From positions 1 through 48,539 of the forward strand of contig JAKFWA010000130.1 in NCBI GenBank assembly GCA_021732995.1: DNA of 48,539 bases, given 5' to 3'. A program made the position numbers and the translations under genes. Origin of the DNA: Planctomycetaceae bacterium (GTDB taxonomy: Bacteria > Planctomycetota > Planctomycetia > Planctomycetales > Planctomycetaceae). The notes under the pieces were generated by a model, which saw only the letters and a list, made by a program, of their open reading frames with translations, did no database searches and had not been told where the DNA came from. Below, in pieces: positions 1 through 7,295 of this stretch; positions within the stretch are counted from its first letter, which is position 1; every line of letters starts with the position of its first letter.

Positions 1-10
1 AGGGGGCTGG

Positions 11-84
11 GGGTGAGGGGCAGCGCTGACTCAGTCCCCTCATCCGGCCTGCGGCCACCTTTCCCCTTTGTTAAGGGGAGAAGG
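11..84. repeat. REP-like intergenic palindromic repeat
   Basis: Three short hairpins lie in tandem. GGGTGAGGGG at 11-20 pairs with CCCCTCATCC at 36-45 with one G-T pair. GGCC at 46-49 region pairs across a short loop with GGCC at 53-56. CCTTTCCCC at 58-66 pairs with GGGGAGAAGG at 75-84 with one mismatch. The wording (CCTCATCCGGCCTGCGGCC followed by a CCTT..CCCC/GGGG..AAGG stem) resembles dispersed extragenic palindromes that I know from many high-GC genomes. It sits just past the stop of the minus-strand ketoacyl synthase gene, so it may also act as a transcript end. No second copy was noticed in this window. Confidence 0.5.
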
Positions 85-119
85 CATCCGATGCTTCGTT
101 CTGTTCCGAACTCAGCCTC

Positions 120-1172
120 TCAGGACGCAATGTTCCAGCCGAGCATCACGCAGTTCAACCCACTGCCGATCCCGAGGAGCGCTACGTTCTCACCGCGCTT
201 CACGTGTCCGCGTTCCAGTCCGATGGCGGCAGTGGTTGGCAAAGCGGCTGAACCGGTGTTACCGAGGAACTCGACCGTGGCGAAGTCGATGTCAGGATTC
301 AGCGCCAGGTTCTCATACAGCAGCTTGCGATGCGCCTTGCCGACCTGGTGCGTGAAGGCCTTGTGCACGTCTGAATTGCGCCAGCCAAGTGCTTTCTTGG
401 TCGCATCCCAGTTCTGCTTGGCGAGTGTCACGCCGGCGTGCAGCAGGGCTTCAGAATCCGTCTGCATGCGCGGTCGATCGTCACCGAACTTGGCGACTTC
501 AACTCCCCCGGCACACAACTGATGATGCGACGAATCCGCGAGACAGTGTCCGCCGAGCAACCGGTTGCCGGTGCGGCTCAAGCGTTTGTCGCACAGCACC
601 AGCGCCGCGGAAGCCGAACCGATCGTCAGCGAAGCGAACTCACCCTTGAACTGCTGACGGGTAAGCGTTGGAGACGACAGCAGCGACGCGATCGTACCTT
701 CGACCAGTCCGCGCCCGTCTTCGGTACCGACGATCACACCGGCCTGAATCTGGCCGAGTTCGATCATGCTGGCGATCAGCAGCGCACCGTTCAGTAAACC
801 CAGACAGGCGTTGCTGACATCCATCACGCACGCGCTGGCTGGCAACCCGGTCGCATGATGCACCGAGCACGCCGTTGCCGGTTCCAACTGGTCGCGGCAG
901 ACAGAGCCATGCAGGATCGCCCCGAACTTCGCGCGCGGGATGCCGCTGGCATCAATCGCCTTGTTGGCCGTTTGAGCACTGATCGTCCCGACGCGCGTGC
1001 CGAGCGGAAAGAAGCGGCGTTCACGAATGCCGGTCATCAGCTCCAAACGCCCGGCTGGCAGATGCAAACGATCATAGACCGGCTGCAAGCGAGACTCGAT
1101 TTCGTCCGAAGTGACTATCTCGTCAGGCAGGGTGTAAGCGATGTTTTCGAGGCAGACGTTCTGAAAACGCAT
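120..1172 (-). CDS. Ketoacyl synthase III (FabH/OleA-type thiolase-fold enzyme)
   Basis: This 350-residue protein of the thiolase superfamily, KAS III branch, condenses an acyl-CoA or acyl-ACP starter with a second acyl unit in the cytoplasm. The catalytic triad is visible: Cys123 in DVSNACLG, His275 in FTHQVGKAH and Asn305 in FLGNTGSAALP. The C-terminus ends with the Gly-rich GIGSGLNCVMLGW segment typical of the fold. An upstream in-frame start at 1244 would add 24 residues. I chose the ATG at 1172 because MRFQNVCLENIAYTLP matches how the family begins. No acyl carrier protein or other fatty-acid gene is adjacent, so it may not be the housekeeping FabH; an OleA-like or secondary-lipid role is possible. 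Substrate cannot be read from the sequence. Confidence 0.8.
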   Translation of the reverse strand: MRFQNVCLENIAYTLPDEIVTSDEIESRLQPVYDRLHLPAGRLELMTGIRERRFFPLGTRVGTISAQTANKAIDASGIPRAKFGAILHGSVCRDQLEPATACSVHHATGLPASACVMDVSNACLGLLNGALLIASMIELGQIQAGVIVGTEDGRGLVEGTIASLLSSPTLTRQQFKGEFASLTIGSASAALVLCDKRLSRTGNRLLGGHCLADSSHHQLCAGGVEVAKFGDDRPRMQTDSEALLHAGVTLAKQNWDATKKALGWRNSDVHKAFTHQVGKAHRKLLYENLALNPDIDFATVEFLGNTGSAALPTTAAIGLERGHVKRGENVALLGIGSGLNCVMLGWNIAS

Positions 1173-1305
1173 ACGGAGACGAACGGGGTTGAAGGCAGCC
1201 TGGTGAAGGGGCGAGGCGGAAAATACTCGGACATAACGAAACAAGCCGCGCTGTGAGGCCCTAACGAAAGACCTCTCAACACGGCTCGATCACGTTCAGC
1301 AACGA

Positions 1306-1518
1306 CTAACCCGAAACCGCAGCTTTTTCACCAACGGTGCGGCCGCCCAACAGACTGGCGAGGTCAGTGACCTCACGCAGCCGAGACGACCGCTCGCTGA
1401 CGTATTCGGGAGTTGGTTCTTCGACGTTCAACATGATCGAACTGCGAACGTAACGCAGTCCCTGCAAGAGAACTTCGCGTTGTTCCTTACTCAGTTCGAG
1501 AGTCACCTGATCACTCAT
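1306..1518 (-). CDS. Small conserved-looking protein of unknown function
   Basis: This encodes 70 residues, charged and mostly helical in appearance, with no signal peptide, membrane segment or cysteine. The N-terminal part (VTLELSKEQREVLLQGLRYVRSS) looks like an amphipathic helix, followed by a SERSSRLREVTDLASLLGG helix. I do not recognise the family. It lies about 130 nt upstream of, and in the same direction as, the ketoacyl synthase gene, so the two could be co-transcribed. Coding potential is supported by the sensible amino-acid pattern and the clear ATG, but nothing shows a function. Confidence 0.55.
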   Translation of the reverse strand: MSDQVTLELSKEQREVLLQGLRYVRSSIMLNVEEPTPEYVSERSSRLREVTDLASLLGGRTVGEKAAVSG

Positions 1519-1917
1519 TCGACACTCACTTTCTGGATGCCAGCACGACCTCCTTGTCGCTTTTGAAAGCTTACCTTCCGTGCTCTGCAGTCCGGCGGAA
1601 AAATGTTACAGCAGGACTGAGGGGTTCACAACTCGCAGAATCCCGGTATCAATTTCGGCTGACGCGTCGGGGGAACCCTCAGCCGGACTCGCAGCAACTT
1701 AAGACAAATTTCGACCCCGTTTTCAATTCCGGTCATTCTCAGCACAGGACGCCGATTCGTCCCGTACGCTCCAACCCGCGAGCCGGTCATGTTGAGGCAC
1801 GACCAGCCGCCATTTGTGGGAAACTTCTCCTGCTGGTCTTGACCGTCCATGATTCGTCCCGCCGAACCCGGTTCCGAGCTACTGGGTCGCTTCCTCTACG
1901 TCGAGCCGATCAGATTC
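1519..1917. other. Intergenic region, divergent promoters expected
   Basis: This 399-nt stretch separates the small minus-strand gene from the plus-strand propeller lipoprotein and should hold promoters for both. Open frames crossing it (for example 1554-2000) lack protein-like composition and overlap real genes. I see no convincing promoter box, terminator or RNA structure. Confidence 0.4.
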
Positions 1918-4302
1918 ATGAAACGCAACCTGCCTCGTTTGCTGTCGCTCTCTGCTTTATTGGGCGCCTGTGCCTGCTCTTCCAACGCTGCGGCCATTGA
2001 CGGATTCACGGACATTCCGACGGCGGCTGAAGCGCGTCCAGAACCGGTGAGTTCGCCAACCGCGCTGCCGGGGCTAAAGGCTCCGAAATCCATTCGCGTG
2101 CAACTGGTCGCGGACTCGCCGCAGACCGTTCATCCGGTCGGGCTCGCGTTCGAAGCCACCGGCGACGCTCATGTCATCGAATGGCGTCCGTCGCCGAAAT
2201 TGCAGCACTCGACGGAAGAGGTGACGTTTCAAGACGGGACGCGCACCACGCTGAGTCGCTGGTCCAAAGATTCGCGGGATGTCTTTCGGAGGCTCTACGA
2301 CGCGAACCAGGACGGCGTTTGCAAAACATCCGAGACAGTGCTTGGTGATTTGACGCTCCCGTCAGCAGTCGTGATGCACGACGCTTGGTGGTACTTCGCC
2401 GTGCCCGGCCGCATCGTGCGGATCGAACCGACCCTGAAGGCGACTGGGCAGAAGGGCACGATCAAACAAGATGTCGTGCGCGGGATTGGCGGAGTTGAGC
2501 CGCTTCCGATTTCAAGTTTGGCGTTCAGCCCCGACAACTGGCTCTACTTTACGGTTGGCCCCGGCGATCATCGGCTGGAAGGCTCAGACGGGTCGCGAGC
2601 AATCGTGATGCGGACGGGGGCCATCTTTCGCTGCCGCCCGGATGGCTCCGACATCCACGAGGTCGCACGCGGCCTGCGATCACCGCGCGGCATTGCCTTC
2701 GACCCACTCTTCAACTTGCTGGCGGTCGATGGTGACCCCGAAGCCAATTCTGCATTCCCCGGCCTGCGGCTGTTGCACGTTCAGGAAGGCAATGATTTCG
2801 GCTGGCGTCTGAAATCCGACGCAACCGCCGTCGTGAGTGATCCCATTCGCACGACATTGCAAGGCGACCGCCCCGGCACAACCGCTCCGATTGCCCTGCT
2901 TCCCGGAGCGTCAGCCAGCGGCTGCGCCTTCGTCTACGGCGATCACTTGCCGGCTTGGCTGAATGGCTCGATGGTGTTCATCGACGATGCTCGCCGCGCG
3001 GTGCGTGGAGCGCGACTGCAACGCAGCGGTGCGACGTTCAAGGCGGTCGAGCAGTTTGATCTGTTGAGCGCCGCAGATGATCCGGACTTCCAACCGGCAG
3101 CCGTGGTGTATGGTCCGGATGGAGCCATTTATGTCGTTGACCGCCGGGCACGGCTGAGTACGACAGAGGCTGTTCTGACGGGACCAGAGCAAGGCCGGAT
3201 CTATCGGCTCACCAATGCCGCGAACAAAGTACCGCCTTCACCGCCAGCCGTTCGTCGGGAATTGTCCGGCGTCAAAGACATTGTATTGAGCCGCGCCAAA
3301 GACAAGGACACCAGCAACCTCTGGATCGAAAAGTGGATTGAAGCGCTGGTGAAGCGGGGCGCCACTCAACCGGATCGCCTGTGGACAATTCACCAATTGG
3401 AATCCGCATTGCTGCCGGTGCTCCCTCAAGTTCGTGATGCGAATGAACTCGCGAAAGCGCTGCAGCTCGACAAACTGGACGATGGCCAGTTGGGGACTCT
3501 GTTCGCGGCGCTCTGCAACCGTCGGTACGACGCGGCAACTCAACTGTTGCTGGTTGAGTACTCCACGCGTGACTCAGACATTGGCCGCATCGCCACCGAG
3601 CTCTTCATTCGCAATGCCACGCTGGAGACGACTCTGCCGAACGCGGACACGCAGATCGCGCGGCTGAACTTCGGCATCAAGAGCACCTCGCCGGAATTGC
3701 GCCGCACATCTGCAAGCGCGTTGTCCAAGATTGGCCAGCTCTATCGCCAGCGTGACGCCGAACAGATCCGCCAGATCACCGCAACGCTGACGACGACCTT
3801 GTTGCAGGAGCGTCCCGCAAACTCGCGCACGTTCGAGGGACTCGTGCGTGCGGTTGAACGCCTTGGCGAACCAGCCATCCGTCAGTTGTCGATGCACGTG
3901 ACTCAACGTCGTTCGCGCAGCGCGGCGACGGCCGTCATCGCGATTGAATCCATGCGCAGCCGCCCCGCCGCCCGCATCCTGGACGGCATCTTGTTCAGCG
4001 ACATCGCCCACCTGAATGCCGATCAGCAGCGTTCTCTCGTACGAGCCTACCGCGCCATTCAGGTCGATCCACCAGTATCGTTATCAACGCTCGCGGCCTA
4101 CCTGGTTGCCAGCGAAGACGCAACTCCCGAAGTCCGTCTCGATGGCTTGAAGACCCTGATCGCAGGCTTGAACGACAGCAATCGCGAAGAACTAGCCGAG
4201 CCGATTCAAACCTTGGCCACCGCTCTACTGAAGTCTCAAAATCCGGTCATCCGACAGCAGGTTGAGCAGTTGATGACGGCGGTGAAGACTGCCGCTCAAT
4301 GA
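1918..4302 (+). CDS. DUF7133-type membrane-bound-dehydrogenase-like propeller lipoprotein with HEAT-like tail
   Basis: The product has 794 residues and is exported. Residues 1-18 form a leader ending in LGAC, a usable lipobox (Cys18). Signal peptidase I cleavage after SNAAA is an alternative. Residues about 35-440 read as the beta-propeller of the planctomycete membrane-bound-dehydrogenase-like family, a relative of soluble sugar dehydrogenases. Typical phrases are the DANQDG calcium-loop-like stretch, LYFTVGPGDHRLEGSDGS, RGLRSPRGIAFDPLFNLLAVDGD and FGWRL. The rest (about 440-794) is helical and HEAT-like. Most relatives I know end in a PVC-type cytochrome c domain; no CxxCH occurs here, so direct haem-based electron transfer is unlikely. 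I moved the start from 1849 to the ATG at 1918 to begin with the leader. The DUF1501 gene follows after 176 nt. Substrate is unknown. Confidence 0.75.
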   Translation: MKRNLPRLLSLSALLGACACSSNAAAIDGFTDIPTAAEARPEPVSSPTALPGLKAPKSIRVQLVADSPQTVHPVGLAFEATGDAHVIEWRPSPKLQHSTEEVTFQDGTRTTLSRWSKDSRDVFRRLYDANQDGVCKTSETVLGDLTLPSAVVMHDAWWYFAVPGRIVRIEPTLKATGQKGTIKQDVVRGIGGVEPLPISSLAFSPDNWLYFTVGPGDHRLEGSDGSRAIVMRTGAIFRCRPDGSDIHEVARGLRSPRGIAFDPLFNLLAVDGDPEANSAFPGLRLLHVQEGNDFGWRLKSDATAVVSDPIRTTLQGDRPGTTAPIALLPGASASGCAFVYGDHLPAWLNGSMVFIDDARRAVRGARLQRSGATFKAVEQFDLLSAADDPDFQPAAVVYGPDGAIYVVDRRARLSTTEAVLTGPEQGRIYRLTNAANKVPPSPPAVRRELSGVKDIVLSRAKDKDTSNLWIEKWIEALVKRGATQPDRLWTIHQLESALLPVLPQVRDANELAKALQLDKLDDGQLGTLFAALCNRRYDAATQLLLVEYSTRDSDIGRIATELFIRNATLETTLPNADTQIARLNFGIKSTSPELRRTSASALSKIGQLYRQRDAEQIRQITATLTTTLLQERPANSRTFEGLVRAVERLGEPAIRQLSMHVTQRRSRSAATAVIAIESMRSRPAARILDGILFSDIAHLNADQQRSLVRAYRAIQVDPPVSLSTLAAYLVASEDATPEVRLDGLKTLIAGLNDSNREELAEPIQTLATALLKSQNPVIRQQVEQLMTAVKTAAQ

Positions 4303-4478
4303 CTCCGAGTGAAACTGTCAGTTCCGGCTTGCGGCGGAGGATTTCCTTCGTGTTAACTGATGAGCTTGAACTGAGTTGACGACACAACTGAAAATCGCCG
4401 AACTATTTCGTACTCAGATTAAACGACTGGCGTAGCCCTGAAACTGGCAGACACAAACTGCCTGACAAGGACTTCGAG

Positions 4479-5831
4479 ATGCTGAATTGGCTTTCTGATC
4501 CGCTACGGCAACGACGAATGGTCACTCGGCGCGATGCGTTGCGAGCGGGTTTCCTGGGTACTGGCGGGCTGGTTCTGTCGGACCTGTTTCGTATGAGAGC
4601 CGCGGCGGGGTTGAACACTCAACCCGACACCGCCGTCCTGTTGTTGTTTGTGCATGGCGGGCCATCGCAGTTCGAGACTTACGATTGCAAGCCGAACGCG
4701 CCGTCCGAGATTCGCGGACCGTTCCTGCCCATTCCGACCAACGTCCCCGGCATTGATGTCTGCGAGCACCTGCCGCTGCATGCTCAGACCGCTCACAGGT
4801 TCTCGCTCATTCGTTCGTGTTGTCACGACCAATCGAATCACTTTGAAGGCCACGCGCGGTTCCTCAGCGGCTATGGCCAGATGAAGACGGGCACCGCTGA
4901 GTCCCACTATCCCATGGTCGGCGCGGTGGTGAACCGGACCTGCAAAGGTCGCACGCCTGGCCTGCCGGCGGCGGTCGCCGTGGGCGGAGTCGTCCTGAAC
5001 GGTCCCGACTACAGCCCCGGCATCGCTCAAGGGTACTGGAGTCCCATCTATCGCCCCGCGATTACGAACGGTGGTCTGCGCGACGCCAGCCTGACGGTCA
5101 GCAGCCGGCAACTCGAAGACCGGATGAGCCTGCTGTCTGGTTTCGACAAGCTGCGCAGCGATCTGGATGTGGCCGGAACGATGGATTCGCTCGATGCCTT
5201 CAATCGCGAAGCCGTCGAAGTGCTCACGACCGATCGTGCCCGCAAGGCTTTCGATCTCTCACTGGAAGATCCCAAGATCCGCGAGCGTTACGGCGATGGC
5301 TACGGCCAGGAAGTCCTGATGGCGCGACGTCTGGTTGAAGCTGGCGTGAGCTTTGTCACCGTGCGTGCTCCGGGGAGTTCTCCGGGATCGAAGGCTTACG
5401 ACTGGGACGATCACGCCGTCAATTGGGATCTGCCGAGTGCGATGCTCGGTCGGCTGCCCAAGTATGATCAGATCGTCACGACGCTGATCAACGACCTCTA
5501 CGATCGAGGTCTCGACAAGCGCGTGCTGCTGATTGTTACCGGTGAATTCGGTCGCACGCCGCGTCTGGAATACAAAGACGGTCGCATCGGTCGCGATCAC
5601 TGGCCGAATTCAATGTCCATTCTGGTCTCGGGCGGCGGTATCAAGACCGGTCAGGTCATTGGAGCCACCAACAGCAAGGGTGAGCACCCCATCGAACGCC
5701 CGCTCGACCCGCAGGATATTCTTGCCACGATCTATCAGCACCTCGGTATCAACCCGTACCGCGAGTTCCCCGACCCGCAAGGCCGCCCGATCGCGCTCAC
5801 GCAGGGTAAGCCTGTGAACGAGTTGTGGTAG
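4479..5831 (+). CDS. DUF1501 family protein (Tat-exported, alkaline-phosphatase-like fold)
   Basis: A 450-residue DUF1501 protein belonging to the alkaline phosphatase/sulfatase-like clan. The N-terminus carries RRDALRAGFLGTGGLVL, a twin-arginine leader, so export is probably through Tat. Family hallmarks are LLLFVHGGPSQFETYDCK near residue 58, a His-rich CCHDQSNHFEGHARFLSG segment, GEFGRTPRL and GRDHWPNSMSILVSGGGIKTG, and the C-terminal PLDPQDILATIYQHLGI. AGGA sits 7 nt before the ATG and supports the start. In planctomycetes DUF1501 genes are usually paired with DUF1549/DUF1553 cytochrome genes; here the upstream neighbour is the propeller lipoprotein instead. The biochemical activity of the family is not established. 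Confidence 0.88.
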   Translation: MLNWLSDPLRQRRMVTRRDALRAGFLGTGGLVLSDLFRMRAAAGLNTQPDTAVLLLFVHGGPSQFETYDCKPNAPSEIRGPFLPIPTNVPGIDVCEHLPLHAQTAHRFSLIRSCCHDQSNHFEGHARFLSGYGQMKTGTAESHYPMVGAVVNRTCKGRTPGLPAAVAVGGVVLNGPDYSPGIAQGYWSPIYRPAITNGGLRDASLTVSSRQLEDRMSLLSGFDKLRSDLDVAGTMDSLDAFNREAVEVLTTDRARKAFDLSLEDPKIRERYGDGYGQEVLMARRLVEAGVSFVTVRAPGSSPGSKAYDWDDHAVNWDLPSAMLGRLPKYDQIVTTLINDLYDRGLDKRVLLIVTGEFGRTPRLEYKDGRIGRDHWPNSMSILVSGGGIKTGQVIGATNSKGEHPIERPLDPQDILATIYQHLGINPYREFPDPQGRPIALTQGKPVNELW

Positions 5832-5877
5832 CCGTCACTGGCTCCTCACGCGGCGGGGACCATCGGTACTCTGCGTA

Positions 5878-6978
5878 TCAGAGTGTTACCAGTGCTCCGC
5901 CCTCGTGCGCTGATTTCAGGCAGGCGTCGAGGACTTTTTGAGTCTTCAGGGCGATGTCAGGCCAGTGAGCATCGCGGCGCCCGGAGACGACCAGTTCGCT
6001 GAAGTTGCGGAACAGGTGCGTTTCCTGCGCGTTGGGAGCGTTGTTGGCGAGTTCGGCGACGGGTACGCGGCGCGTGTGTTCTTCCATGTTGAACTGGCAG
6101 CCGGAGACTTCGAACTTCGGGTTGTGCACGGTGAACGCGACTTCGGCTCCGTAGAACGGCAAAACGAAGTCGGGCAGCACCAAATGGCCCTTTGTGCCAC
6201 TCACGTTGACCCATTGCTGATGCTCGGTGATGAACGAGTTGTAGAATGCCGCCGAGACTCCGCCATCGAAGAACAGCTCGGCAGAGAATTCAACCGGTAC
6301 CTGCTGAGGTGAATCCGCACGCTTGTTGGCGGTCAGCAGACGGCCAGAGACCTGCTTTGGCATCTGATACTTCATCGTCCACAGCGCGAAGCGGATCGAA
6401 TACCAACCAAGATCTCCGAGGCAACCGGCTGGTTCGAGGTTACTGCTCACCCGAATGTTGCCATCCACGAACTCCTGCGAGCCGCAGAAGCTGAAACCGC
6501 AGGCAATCCGTTTGATCTGGCCGATGCTTTGCCCGTCGTCGAGGGCTTCGCGGACGCGATTCAGTCGCGCGCTGTGCATGAACATCACGCCGTCCATGAA
6601 CTGCACTTTGTTCTTGTCGCAGGCGGCGATCATCTCGGCGAGGTCTTCCGCCGAAATTGCGCAGGGCTTTTCGCACATCACGTGCTTGCCGGCGTTGGCG
6701 GCCTTGATGACCCATTCCTTACGAAGGCCAGTTGGCAACGGGATGTAAACTGCGTCGATGTTCGGATTGGCGAGCAGTTCCTCGTATGTGCAGCCTTTGG
6801 GAGTTGCCGGAAACGGCACACAGCTCTGGCATTCGCTGATGAACTGCTCGGCACGTTCGGTCGCGCGGCTGGCGACGGCGAGTAGTGTCGCGTTGGTCGA
6901 GTTCCGAATGGACTCCCAGTTCTTACGAGCAATGCCTGCGGTCCCCAGAATGCCCCAACGACACAGTTTGTCAGCCAC
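5878..6978 (-). CDS. Gfo/Idh/MocA family NAD(P)-dependent oxidoreductase
   Basis: This 366-residue enzyme has an N-terminal Rossmann fold beginning CRWGILGTAGIARKNW, followed by the family signature EKPCAIS around residue 100. The C-terminal alpha/beta domain contains GCLGDLGWYSIRFALW, where the GxxxDxGxY-type motif supplies substrate contacts. Members oxidise or reduce sugars, inositols and related polyols, or act on bile pigments; the substrate is not readable here. The start is GTG at 6978, preceded by GGAGAG at good spacing. No export signal is seen, so it is cytoplasmic. It converges with the DUF1501 gene, with 46 nt between the stops, and is divergent from the BamA-like gene. Confidence 0.88.
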   Translation of the reverse strand: MADKLCRWGILGTAGIARKNWESIRNSTNATLLAVASRATERAEQFISECQSCVPFPATPKGCTYEELLANPNIDAVYIPLPTGLRKEWVIKAANAGKHVMCEKPCAISAEDLAEMIAACDKNKVQFMDGVMFMHSARLNRVREALDDGQSIGQIKRIACGFSFCGSQEFVDGNIRVSSNLEPAGCLGDLGWYSIRFALWTMKYQMPKQVSGRLLTANKRADSPQQVPVEFSAELFFDGGVSAAFYNSFITEHQQWVNVSGTKGHLVLPDFVLPFYGAEVAFTVHNPKFEVSGCQFNMEEHTRRVPVAELANNAPNAQETHLFRNFSELVVSGRRDAHWPDIALKTQKVLDACLKSAHEGGALVTL

Positions 6979-7295
6979 GATGCGCTCTCCGTGATGAGTC
7001 TCAACAGGTGCGGCGCTCGTTTTGGGCAGTGCGGAGACCGCTTTCGAGTGCCTCAGAGGTCGCGGAGATTAGGTTCGTCAACAGCGACCTGCAACGCGGG
7101 CGGAGTGCTAAGAGGATGCCATCAACTCAGCGGAATCCTCGGAGAATATAGGCAATCTGAAAGAGGTCTTGAGGCAACTTCTGTATTTAGGCTACAGGTA
7201 CCGTCCCTTCATAGGTTGAGCCCGTTCTTGCGCGCTCGGCCAAGAATCACTTCGATTTGCCTGCCAGTCCTTTTCCTCCCTCCGAGACTCGTGCG
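6979..7295. other. Intergenic region between divergent oxidoreductase and BamA-like genes
   Basis: These 317 nt should carry two divergent promoters. The only clear element is the GGAGAG ribosome-binding site just ahead of the oxidoreductase GTG. I see no confident promoter boxes, terminator or RNA. Confidence 0.4.
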
